Assembly (NCBI GenBank): GCA_947371275.1
Contig: CANBOV010000001.1
Span: forward strand, 1 to 64,000
Origin: Flavobacteriaceae bacterium
GTDB taxonomy: Bacteria > Bacteroidota > Bacteroidia > Flavobacteriales > Flavobacteriaceae
Reading direction: 5' to 3'
DNA length: 64,000 nt
Shown: in pieces, positions 37,125 through 46,506 of the stretch
How positions within the stretch are numbered: position 1 is the first letter of the stretch
Layout: each line of letters opens with the position of its first letter
Made by a program: the position numbers and the translations under genes
The notes under the pieces: model-generated
The model's database searches: none
What the model was told of the DNA's origin: nothing
What the model saw: the letters and a program-made list of their open reading frames with translations, nothing else

Positions 37125-39608
37125 TTAGATCATGGTGTCAAACAACGTTTTAACTTTTATTCTTTCTGCAGGTTTTGACATCTTTACTATTACTTTTTGC
37201 CCCGGTAAAACATCAAAATAATTTTCACTAAAAAAAGTATCCTCTAAAGTAGACAAATACACATTCTTTGCCAAGACATTTGAAGTGACTTCAATTGTTA
37301 ACGGATCTATTTTTTTAATTTGAATAATGGGTTTGGATAAAAGTAAATCTTTAGGTTTAACAAAGTATAAAATAGTACTTGATGGAGTATTTTTAGATAA
37401 AAATGATGCCTGAAGTACTAACTTTTTTATATCATAAGCTTCAATAACCTTTTTGGGAATGGTATATTGAACCAAACTTGAGTTCTCCAAAACATTTCTT
37501 TTAACTATAGCATTCCACAATTTAGCACCACTAAAATCAAACAAGTTTAATACTAGTTCACCTTCCTTATTTTCTATTTCATCATTCACAACATAAACAT
37601 CGTAGCGATCTTGCTCCTCTTGTACCGAAACCAGTACCTTTTCATAACTCTTCTTAACTCGATACATTACCGCTTTCCATCTTCCTAAATAATCTACCGC
37701 ACTCCATGACGTCACGGGCCAACAATCATTCAATTGCCAAAACAAGGATCCCATGCAATTAGGTTTAGCCCTGCGATGTGCTTCGATAGCTGTTTTAATT
37801 CCCTCCGCTTGAAGCAATTGCGAAACATAACCATAATCCTCAAGCGATGCTGGAACCTTGAATTCACGAGCCATATATTCGTTTATCGTTTTATAACCCG
37901 TTGGATGCTTTTGATGATTTTTGAAGGCCTCCGATTCAAAATTTAATTCCTCTTGACTGCCGAACGTCTGAACCGTTTTCCAGTCGGGCATTCCTTGAAA
38001 TCCATACTCACTCATGAAACGACCTACTTTCTTCTCATACATTTCAAATGGTTCCAAACCCCACCATACTCCCCAATAGTGGGAATCACCTTGTGTCAAA
38101 CTTTCTTTCCTTCCCCAACCAATTGAAGGCGAGGAAGCCCAATATCGGTTTTCGCTTTTAGGCACTAAACTGTCTAATGTATTTGGAATTACCTCATTAA
38201 ACAAGTGGGTGTAATCATGCCAAATTTTGACAGAATCTGTTAAAGTATAATGGTATTGCTTTTGCCAACCCCAATTGTGCCAGCCTTCATCAATTTCATT
38301 ATTACCACACCACAAAGCTATACAGGCATGATTTTGTAAATGACTAACATTATCTTTCACTTCCGCTCTTACATTAGCTATAAATTCTGCATCACCAGGA
38401 TACATTGCGCAAGCAAACATAAAGTCTTGCCACACCAATATTCCCTTTTTATCACAGGCTTCATAAAAGGCATCATCGGCATAGGTACCGCCACCCCATA
38501 CCCGTAGCATATTCATGTGAGCTGCAGCGGCATTGTCCACAATCGCTTGATAAATAGAGTCGGTGGCACGGGGTAAGAAACTATCAGCTGGAATGTAATT
38601 GGCTCCTTTCATGAATACCGGTATACCATTGAGCTTAAAATAGAATTGTTTGCCTGCCGCATCGGGTTCTTGTATCCATTCAATTGTTCGCAATCCTATT
38701 GTTATTTGTCGCCCTTCGGTTACTTGTTTTTTGGTTCCAATACTGTGGTAAAAAGTATACAGATAGGGATCTCCTAAGCCGTTAGTCCACCACAATTTTG
38801 GGTTTTGAATCTCAAATGATGTCTTTAGAATATTGGTTCCTTTGTGCAGTTTTATAACCCGTTGGCTGTCGTTAATATTCCACACATAGCTGCCTTCGGT
38901 TGTACTTTGAATAGTGGCCTTAAATTCGAGTAGGGCCTTAGTTTTGGTTAGTAGCTTTTGGGCGAAGGTAATATTGCTAATGGTTTGTTTGTTCCAGAAG
39001 AGCAGTTTGACATTTTTCCAAATCCCGGCAGTCACAAAACGAGGTCCCCAATCCCAACCGTATTGATATTGGGCTTTGCGGGTAAATACCCTTTCGTCTC
39101 CGGGTAACGTATAGGGCAATTGGGCAGCACATTCCTTACCTTTTTTTCCTGCTGAAAAGAAGGTGATTTCTAGTGTGTTCTGTCCCAGTTTCAGTAGTGG
39201 TTTCAGGTCCGCTTTCCAGGTTCGGAACATATTATTGGCAGAGAGAATAGGTGTTCCATTGCACCGAACCTCGGCATAAGTATCCAAGCCGTCAAATTCT
39301 ATAATGCAGTGTTCGTAATGAAGCTCTTTGGAGCATATAGAGAACGTTGTTTTATAGTTCCAGTCTTCGTTTTCAATCCATTGCAGTTGCTTTTCATTGG
39401 CTCCCAAAAACGGATCGGGAATGCGGTTATTGCGATATAGATCCGTGTGAACGTTTCCTGGTACTTGGGCGGACAGCCAATTGGCATCAGTTTGTTTTTG
39501 GCTTTTGAATTGCCAGGATGAGGCATTGAGGCTACGCTCGGCATTTTGGGCCAGCAAAAAATAGGGTAGCAGCAAAAAAAGTGTTTGTCTCAGCCTTAGT
39601 AGATTCAT
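37125..39608 (-). CDS. Beta-mannosidase, glycoside hydrolase family 2
   Basis: AQVPGNVHTDLYRNNRIPDPFLGANEKQLQWIE; CIALWCGNNEIDEGWHNWGW acid/base; RFMSEYGFQGMPDWKTV nucleophile region. Confidence 0.9.
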   Translation of the reverse strand: MNLLRLRQTLFLLLPYFLLAQNAERSLNASSWQFKSQKQTDANWLSAQVPGNVHTDLYRNNRIPDPFLGANEKQLQWIENEDWNYKTTFSICSKELHYEHCIIEFDGLDTYAEVRCNGTPILSANNMFRTWKADLKPLLKLGQNTLEITFFSAGKKGKECAAQLPYTLPGDERVFTRKAQYQYGWDWGPRFVTAGIWKNVKLLFWNKQTISNITFAQKLLTKTKALLEFKATIQSTTEGSYVWNINDSQRVIKLHKGTNILKTSFEIQNPKLWWTNGLGDPYLYTFYHSIGTKKQVTEGRQITIGLRTIEWIQEPDAAGKQFYFKLNGIPVFMKGANYIPADSFLPRATDSIYQAIVDNAAAAHMNMLRVWGGGTYADDAFYEACDKKGILVWQDFMFACAMYPGDAEFIANVRAEVKDNVSHLQNHACIALWCGNNEIDEGWHNWGWQKQYHYTLTDSVKIWHDYTHLFNEVIPNTLDSLVPKSENRYWASSPSIGWGRKESLTQGDSHYWGVWWGLEPFEMYEKKVGRFMSEYGFQGMPDWKTVQTFGSQEELNFESEAFKNHQKHPTGYKTINEYMAREFKVPASLEDYGYVSQLLQAEGIKTAIEAHRRAKPNCMGSLFWQLNDCWPVTSWSAVDYLGRWKAVMYRVKKSYEKVLVSVQEEQDRYDVYVVNDEIENKEGELVLNLFDFSGAKLWNAIVKRNVLENSSLVQYTIPKKVIEAYDIKKLVLQASFLSKNTPSSTILYFVKPKDLLLSKPIIQIKKIDPLTIEVTSNVLAKNVYLSTLEDTFFSENYFDVLPGQKVIVKMSKPAERIKVKTLFDTMI

Positions 39609-40273
39609 CGCATTTGGGCTTTTAGGGTCTTAATTTCGGATGCATCTGCCGTTTCATTTTCCGTTGTAATAGCAGATGAATGGTAGAAAGCAGCCTGCGT
39701 ATGATTTTGGATATCGGCTAGGTTAGCCGCGCGCAATCCCCCTCCCGGCATGATGATAATGCGGGCATTGGCTTGGGCCACCAACTGAACTAAGCCCTCT
39801 TTCCCTTCGGTTACGTTATTTGCTAGTCCCGAGGTTAGTACTGTGCTAAAGCCACACTCGATTAGTTTTTCCAAGGCCTGACTTCCTTCTGTAGTGGCAT
39901 CAAAAGCCCTATGAAAAGTACACGGCAAGGGATATGCCAGTTCTACTAACCGTTTATTTCGAAAGGTATTGATAGTACCGTCTGGACGTAAGATTCCAAA
40001 AACAAAGCCATCAGCATTTTTATGTTTGAAGTTGCGGATTGCGGATTGCATGGCTTTCCATTCTGTATCGGAATAGCAAAAGTCACCACCTCGTGGCCGA
40101 ATCATCACATAGAGCGGAATAGTTACTCGGTTACGCACTTCATCAAAAAGTGCATCGCTAGGTGTGGTTCCTCCTACTTCAAAACCATCACAAAGCTCTA
40201 TTCGGTCGGCTCCATTTTCCTGGGCTATCAAGGCAGATCGCGCATTAAAACATGCAATTTCGAGTTGGGACAT
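39605..40273 (-). CDS. cutC: CutC family protein
   Basis: LEIACFNARSALIAQENGADRIELCDGFEVGGTTPSDALF; IRPRGGDFCYSD; TFHRAFDA; IIMPGGGLRAAN. Confidence 0.92.
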   Translation of the reverse strand: MSQLEIACFNARSALIAQENGADRIELCDGFEVGGTTPSDALFDEVRNRVTIPLYVMIRPRGGDFCYSDTEWKAMQSAIRNFKHKNADGFVFGILRPDGTINTFRNKRLVELAYPLPCTFHRAFDATTEGSQALEKLIECGFSTVLTSGLANNVTEGKEGLVQLVAQANARIIIMPGGGLRAANLADIQNHTQAAFYHSSAITTENETADASEIKTLKAQMR

Positions 40274-40274
40274 A

Positions 40275-41267
40275 TTATTTCAGGTACGAATTAGAGTCAA
40301 TTAAATGGTTGCCTGAGTTATCGTTGACGGCAAAGTTAAAGCCACTTTGAATACAAAAGGCCCCATAGTTCCCATGTTTGTCGAGGGCAATAAATCCTAC
40401 TTGTATGTCTTTGAGATTTTTGTTTCGGTTTTGCGTTAGTTTGACAATGCGCATCACCGCTTCTTCACACGCTTGTTGGGGTGATTTACCTTGGCGCATC
40501 AATTCGACTACAAGGTGACAACCTGCGATTCGAATTACTTCTTCTCCGTGTCCAGTGGCGGTTGCAGCGCCAATTTCATTGTCTACATACAATCCTGCAC
40601 CGATAATAGGAGAATCTCCTACCCTACCATGCATTTTAAATGCCATTCCACTGGTGGTACATGCCCCTGATAAATTACCGGCACTATCGAGTGCAATCAT
40701 GCCAATAGTATCGTGGTTTTCGATATTGGCTATAGGTTTATAGTTGCTTGTTTTGAGCCATTCCTTCCATTCCTTTTCGGATTCCTCCACCAATAAATTT
40801 TCTTTTGGAAAGCCTTGCGCAAGGGCAAATTGCAGGGCTCCTTCCCCTACCAACATTACGTGAGGTGTTTTTTCCATTACGGCCCGTGCTACTGAAATGG
40901 GGTGTTTGATAAATTCTAGGCAAGCTACCGAACCTATATTGGCCTGTTCATCCATGATGCAGGCATCAAGCGTTACTCTCCCATCTCTATCTGGGCGACC
41001 CCCATAACCCACACTGCGTTCCGTAGGGTCCCCTTCGGGGATTTTGACACCGGCTTCTACGGCATCTATTGCTCTTCCGTTATTCTTTAGGATTTCCCAA
41101 GCGGCGCCATTGGCCTTGATTCCAAAATTCCAGGTGGATAGCACGATTGGCATATTGGATTGCTGCGGATTGGGTACCGTTCCTTTTTCTTTAGTAGTGA
41201 AGGCAGGCAAGGTTATTGCCATTGAGCCTAGTGCCGCTGTTTTTATAAAATTTCTACGATTTGTCAT
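40275..41267 (-). CDS. N4-(beta-N-acetylglucosaminyl)-L-asparaginase (glycosylasparaginase) with Tat-like signal
   Basis: TNRRNFIKTAALGSM signal; NHDTIGMIALDSAGNLSGACTTSGMAFKMHGRVGDSPIIGAGLYVDNEIGAATATGHGEE around the autocleavage Thr. Confidence 0.93.
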   Translation of the reverse strand: MTNRRNFIKTAALGSMAITLPAFTTKEKGTVPNPQQSNMPIVLSTWNFGIKANGAAWEILKNNGRAIDAVEAGVKIPEGDPTERSVGYGGRPDRDGRVTLDACIMDEQANIGSVACLEFIKHPISVARAVMEKTPHVMLVGEGALQFALAQGFPKENLLVEESEKEWKEWLKTSNYKPIANIENHDTIGMIALDSAGNLSGACTTSGMAFKMHGRVGDSPIIGAGLYVDNEIGAATATGHGEEVIRIAGCHLVVELMRQGKSPQQACEEAVMRIVKLTQNRNKNLKDIQVGFIALDKHGNYGAFCIQSGFNFAVNDNSGNHLIDSNSYLK

Positions 41268-41277
41268 ATCCGAAGTA

Positions 41278-43542
41278 TTAATTGGCGCCAATTTCATCTA
41301 CAAACAACCAAGCTGGAGAGCCTGCACCAGGGTTTCCATCTTTTATTATCCCTATGTTGGTTGCCACAACTTTGATGTATACTGCCGTTGTAGTGGGAAA
41401 CTCAATTTTCACATTTCCCTTTTGCACTTCAATTTGGTCGATAGAGGCTTTCCCTACACTAGTAAATGTTTGCCCATCTTGAGACAAGAAGACTTCGATT
41501 TGGCTAGGGTAGTAAATCCAACTGGCTTCGTTGGACAAGACCCCTATTGTGATATTACTTACTGCATTGGGTGAACCTAAATCTATAGTGGCGTTAACGT
41601 CCTTGCCTGAAAAGCCTAGCCAATCGCGTCCAAATTTTTGTTGGTTTCCTTTAATACCATTTATCAAAGCAAAAGGGCCTCCTGATTTATAATTGTCATG
41701 AGGGTTGTTGAGCAGCACAATTTTTTTAGCCGTCGCTTTATTGAGACTTAGCGGAAGTTCGATGGCATTTCCTTTTTGGACTTTCTGTTCAAAATAGGCT
41801 GCATTGAGGGTTAGGCTTTCTGAAATAGCTATAGGACCTGTGTAGGGAGATGCCTTCCAAGTAGGTAGTGTGCCATCTGTAGTATAGCGAATTCCTTTTT
41901 GGTCCTGTCCCGATTTTAAAGTAGCCCAAAGACCATTTCCATTTGGATTTGGCTCGACAGAAGTGGTTATTTCAAAAATGGCCTTACTATAGTTGATTTT
42001 TTTATAATCAAGGGAAGGTAATTGTTGTAATAATCGATTTTGGAAATCGGCATAGTTGGCCGGATTTGCAGTTCCCCATAGCACTTCAGAAAGTGCCATA
42101 ATACGAGGAAAGACCATATATTCGACTTGGGCTGGGGTATTAATGTATTCGGTCCATACATTGGCTTGTCCGCCCAAGATATAGCTTTCTTCCTCGGGAG
42201 TCAATTTAGCTGGAGTTGGATTAAACGTGTACACTTTTTCTATGGGGGTATAGCCTCCTATGGCTAAGGGTTCATTTTTGGGGTCGCCTTGGTAGTGATC
42301 AAAATAGCAATGAGAACCGGGAGACATTACTACTTCATGGTGTAGTTGGGCCGCTGCTATACCGCCTTCGGTACCACGCCAACTCATGACTGCGGCATTT
42401 GGGGCTAATCCTCCTTCTAGAATTTCGTCCCAGCCTATGATTTTACGTCCTTTACTGTTCACGTATTTTTCGATGGTTTGTACAAAATAGCTTTGGAGTT
42501 CGTGTTCGTCTTTAAGGCCTTTTTCTTTGATAAGTGCTTGGCACTGCACGCATTTTTTCCAGCGGGTTTTGGGACATTCATCACCCCCTATATGAATATA
42601 GGTGGATGGAAACAATGCAATAACCTCATCGAGTATATTTTCGAGGAAGGTTATGGTTTCTGCTTTTGGGCAAAACACATCGTCTAAGACACCCCATTGT
42701 TTTGCGACTTCAAAAGGGCCACCTGTACATGAATACTGAGGATAGGCTGCTAGAGCTGCTAAGGCATGCCCTGGCATTTCGATTTCGGGTATGATAGTAA
42801 TGTGTCTCTCGCTCGCATAGGCTATGACACTTTTGATTTCCTCTTGCGTATAGAAGCCTCCATAGCGGATGGTATCAAAAACATGTTCTCTATAATGGCC
42901 TACTGTAGAGCCTTTGCGCCAGGCTCCTACTTCGGTAAGTTTTGGATATTGTTTGATTTGAATGCGCCATCCTTGATCATCGGTTAGGTGCCAATGGAAG
43001 GTATTCATTTTGTAGAGTGCCAATTCATCGATGTACTTTTTGATAAAATCAATAGGAAAGAAATGACGGGCACAGTCCAGGTGCATACCTCGCCAAGCGT
43101 ATTTGGGTTCATCAGAAATCAGCAAACACGGCACATTTATCGTTTCTTTTGTTCCTGATGGAAGTAGTTGCAAAAGTGTTTGAATTCCATAGAAAAAACC
43201 TTCTGGATGTTCTGCATAAATTGCAATATGATTAATTGAAATCATCATTCCATAGCCTTCTTTATTACTACGAACATCAACAGAATGACTAAGACTAATT
43301 TTATTCGGTTGTACCGTTGCTAACACTATTTTCAAATCCAAACCTGTTTGTTGTTTTATCGCTTGCTGCAAATACTGCGCTTCAAACATAGTAGCATCAG
43401 CCTGAATTACAGTTTCTTTATTTAAAACAAAACTGCCTTTTTTCATTTCAACAATACTTGGCTGCGGAATTAAAGGCAATGGATTCTGCGTAAAAGCAGT
43501 ATGGAAAAGTAAAACTAGAAAAAACGTGAATTTACGAGTCAT
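41278..43542 (-). CDS. Beta-N-acetylhexosaminidase, glycoside hydrolase family 20
   Basis: WRGMHLDCARHFFPIDFIKKYID; WHLTDDQGWRIQIK; IHIGGDECPKTRW catalytic DE pair; C-terminal CBM-like region. Confidence 0.93.
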   Translation of the reverse strand: MTRKFTFFLVLLFHTAFTQNPLPLIPQPSIVEMKKGSFVLNKETVIQADATMFEAQYLQQAIKQQTGLDLKIVLATVQPNKISLSHSVDVRSNKEGYGMMISINHIAIYAEHPEGFFYGIQTLLQLLPSGTKETINVPCLLISDEPKYAWRGMHLDCARHFFPIDFIKKYIDELALYKMNTFHWHLTDDQGWRIQIKQYPKLTEVGAWRKGSTVGHYREHVFDTIRYGGFYTQEEIKSVIAYASERHITIIPEIEMPGHALAALAAYPQYSCTGGPFEVAKQWGVLDDVFCPKAETITFLENILDEVIALFPSTYIHIGGDECPKTRWKKCVQCQALIKEKGLKDEHELQSYFVQTIEKYVNSKGRKIIGWDEILEGGLAPNAAVMSWRGTEGGIAAAQLHHEVVMSPGSHCYFDHYQGDPKNEPLAIGGYTPIEKVYTFNPTPAKLTPEEESYILGGQANVWTEYINTPAQVEYMVFPRIMALSEVLWGTANPANYADFQNRLLQQLPSLDYKKINYSKAIFEITTSVEPNPNGNGLWATLKSGQDQKGIRYTTDGTLPTWKASPYTGPIAISESLTLNAAYFEQKVQKGNAIELPLSLNKATAKKIVLLNNPHDNYKSGGPFALINGIKGNQQKFGRDWLGFSGKDVNATIDLGSPNAVSNITIGVLSNEASWIYYPSQIEVFLSQDGQTFTSVGKASIDQIEVQKGNVKIEFPTTTAVYIKVVATNIGIIKDGNPGAGSPAWLFVDEIGAN

Positions 43543-43585
43543 AAATATGGTGTTTGTCATTGGCTAAATTTACACAAAAAAGTAT

Positions 43586-43618
43586 AAAAAAAAGCCCCAC
43601 ATGCGTGAGGCTTTTTTT
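43586..43618 (-). terminator. Rho-independent terminator downstream of hppA
   Basis: AAAAAAGCCcCAC-ATGC-GTGaGGCTTTTTTT (one internal mismatch). Confidence 0.75.
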
Positions 43619-43639
43619 TATATAAAGAATAATGAACTA

Positions 43640-46204
43640 TTATTTCATTGCATCCATTTTGGCTTTTACTTCATTGTAAGTACCTTCAATAGTTTCTGTA
43701 ACTTTTTTACCATCTACAGTTTTAGTAATCGTTGCTGAAACATGATTTGTACCATTTTCTAACTCTTTGATAGAAGAACCTTTAGCACAACATGATTTTC
43801 CAGCTTCTTCTTTGCACTCTTTTGGAGCTACAAATTTTCCATCGGCTCCATAATGTGACAAACAAGCTTCTTTTTGTTCTGGTGAACATTTCAAAGAATC
43901 ACACATAGCTGCGCATTGGTCTTTAGTCATAGTAGCGCATTTTGACATGTCACATTTGCCCATCATATCTCCTTTACACTCCATTTTAACATCTACTGTG
44001 CATTTCATGTCTTTACCGTCTTTAGCAACACCACTTCCTAAGATAGGAGCAATTACTAAACCAATCAAACATGTTAATTTGATTAAGATGTTCATTGAAG
44101 GACCTGATGTGTCTTTGAATGGATCACCTACTGTATCTCCCGTTACGGCAGCTTTATGAGCGTCTGAACCTTTAAATGTCATTTCTCCATTGATTTCTAC
44201 ACCAGCTTCGAAAGATTTTTTAGCATTATCCCAAGCACCACCTGCATTGTTTTGGAACACAGCCCAAAGCACTCCTGATACGGTTACACCTGCCATATAT
44301 CCACCTAACATTTCAGCTATTAACTGATTGTTATCGCCGTAAACTAATTTACCTAACAACACGATAGCAATAGGAAAACCGATGGTTAATATTCCGGGCA
44401 ACATCATTTCACGTAATGCTGCTTTCGTAGAGATTTCTACACATTTACCGTATTCTGGTTTACCAGTTCCTTCCATAATTCCTGGAATTTCTTTGAACTG
44501 ACGGCGTACTTCATATACCATATCCATAGCTGCTTTACCTACCGAGTTCATCGCCAAAGCTGAGAATACTACAGGAATCATACCTCCTACAAATAACATA
44601 GCTAATACAGGCGCTTTAAAGATATTGATACCATCTATACCTGTAAACGTAACATAAGCTGCGAATAATGCTAAGGACGTCAAAGCTGCTGAAGCAATAG
44701 CAAAACCTTTTCCAGTTGCTGCTGTTGTATTACCAACTGAATCCAAGATGTCTGTACGAGTACGAACTTCTTTAGGTAATTCGCTCATTTCAGCAATACC
44801 TCCAGCATTATCAGAGATAGGTCCAAAAGCATCGATTGCTAATTGCATAGCTGTAGTAGCCATCATAGCAGAAGCAGCCAAAGCCACACCGTAGAAACCA
44901 GCTAATGCATACGTTGACCAGATAGCACCTGCAAACAATAATACAGTTGGGAATGTAGAAATCATTCCTGTAGCCAAGCCAGCGATTACGTTAGTTCCAG
45001 CACCAGTAGATGATTTTTGTACGATAGCCAAAACTGGTTTTGTTCCTAAACCTGTATAATATTCTGTTACTGATGAAATAGCTCCACCCACAAATAATCC
45101 AATTAAAGTTGCGTAGAAAACACGCATTGCAGAAATATTTTGAAGTCCCTCACCAAAGAAAGTCATTTTCATTTCGCTAGGCAACATCAATCTTACCAAA
45201 AAGAAACAAGCCACAGCTGTTAAAACAATAGAAACCCAGTTTCCAATGTTTAAGGCCTTTTGAACTTGAGCTTCTTTAGCATCATCACTTGATATTTTAA
45301 CTAACATCGTACCGATGATAGAGAATAAAATTCCGAAACCAGCGATAGCCATTGGCAATAAAATAGGACCGATTCCGCCAAAAGCGTCTTCGATTTTACC
45401 ACCCATATCTTTAATTACATAATTACCTAAAACCATCGCAGCTAAAACAGTTGCAACATACGAACCAAATAAATCGGCGCCCATACCGGCAACGTCACCT
45501 ACATTATCTCCAACGTTATCTGCAATAGTAGCAGGGTTTCGTGGATCATCTTCAGGAATTCCTGCTTCAACTTTACCTACTAAGTCAGCACCTACATCGG
45601 CAGCTTTAGTATAGATTCCACCACCTACACGAGCAAACAATGCAATAGACTCAGCTCCTAAAGAGAACCCAGCTAAAGTTTCCAACACAACCGTCATGCC
45701 TTCAGTATCTGTCCAAACTCCACCCATAAAGAAGTGGAAGAAAAGTATAAAGAATGTTGTTAAACCTAAAACTGCAAGACCAGCAACACCTAATCCCATT
45801 ACTGTACCTCCACCAAAAGAAACTTTAAGTGCTTGAGGCAAGCTAGTTCGTGCCGCTTGAGTTGTTCTTACATTGGTTTTAGTCGCTATTTTCATACCCA
45901 TATTTCCAGCTAATGCGGAAAAGAAAGCACCAAAAATAAAGGCAACAACAATTAATAAATGTGTTTTAACACCTGGTAAAAAAGTAATACCTGCCAATAC
46001 AACACTTGCAATCAGTACAAACACTGCCAACAATCTGTATTCCGCTTTTAGGAAAGCTAAGGCTCCTTCGTAGATGTAATCTGAAATTTCTTTCATCTTT
46101 CCATCACCGGCATCTTGTTTTAAAACCCAAGATCTTTTGATAGCCATAAAAGCTAAGCCAATTAATGCCATTACAATAGGCACATAAATCATCATTGATT
46201 CCAT
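43640..46204 (-). CDS. hppA: Membrane-bound proton/sodium-translocating pyrophosphatase with a Cys-rich C-terminal extension
   Basis: GGIYTKAADVGADLVGKVEAGIPEDDPRNPATIADNVGDNVGDVAGMGADLFGSY; start reset to MESMMIYVP; ~127-aa hydrophilic tail with 11 Cys. Confidence 0.93.
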   Translation of the reverse strand: MESMMIYVPIVMALIGLAFMAIKRSWVLKQDAGDGKMKEISDYIYEGALAFLKAEYRLLAVFVLIASVVLAGITFLPGVKTHLLIVVAFIFGAFFSALAGNMGMKIATKTNVRTTQAARTSLPQALKVSFGGGTVMGLGVAGLAVLGLTTFFILFFHFFMGGVWTDTEGMTVVLETLAGFSLGAESIALFARVGGGIYTKAADVGADLVGKVEAGIPEDDPRNPATIADNVGDNVGDVAGMGADLFGSYVATVLAAMVLGNYVIKDMGGKIEDAFGGIGPILLPMAIAGFGILFSIIGTMLVKISSDDAKEAQVQKALNIGNWVSIVLTAVACFFLVRLMLPSEMKMTFFGEGLQNISAMRVFYATLIGLFVGGAISSVTEYYTGLGTKPVLAIVQKSSTGAGTNVIAGLATGMISTFPTVLLFAGAIWSTYALAGFYGVALAASAMMATTAMQLAIDAFGPISDNAGGIAEMSELPKEVRTRTDILDSVGNTTAATGKGFAIASAALTSLALFAAYVTFTGIDGINIFKAPVLAMLFVGGMIPVVFSALAMNSVGKAAMDMVYEVRRQFKEIPGIMEGTGKPEYGKCVEISTKAALREMMLPGILTIGFPIAIVLLGKLVYGDNNQLIAEMLGGYMAGVTVSGVLWAVFQNNAGGAWDNAKKSFEAGVEINGEMTFKGSDAHKAAVTGDTVGDPFKDTSGPSMNILIKLTCLIGLVIAPILGSGVAKDGKDMKCTVDVKMECKGDMMGKCDMSKCATMTKDQCAAMCDSLKCSPEQKEACLSHYGADGKFVAPKECKEEAGKSCCAKGSSIKELENGTNHVSATITKTVDGKKVTETIEGTYNEVKAKMDAMK

Positions 46205-46506
46205 AAATATAATTTTGGTTATAAATTTTATCGGGGGCAAAAATAACAAAATTTTAAGAATTTATACAAGTTGTGTTCTTTTATAAATCACAAAACTGCT
46301 AATTTCGTATAGGTATAAAGATTTTATTTTATTTTTTGAGGTAATAAGGCCACAATATAAAGAACCTTTAATCCAGAGCTTAAAGACAAGGCGCTTAAGC
46401 ATAGCGTCAAAATAAGTAAATCTCTTCAATCATTTTACAGGTTAAAATGCCAAAACTAAAATAGGAATAAATCGGAAGATATTTTCATAAATTAAAGACT
46501 AAAACT

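Noticed and set aside
41044-41574. 176-aa plus-strand ORF across the glycosylasparaginase/GH20 junction
   Set aside because: Antisense to two clearly identified enzymes; composition looks like reverse-complement translation.
46250-46506. Unexplained ~250-bp region between hppA and the DUF5686 gene
   Set aside because: Checked both strands for leader peptides, strong hairpins and tRNA-like folds; only weak GCTTAA/CTTAAGC matches, not enough to report as a feature.
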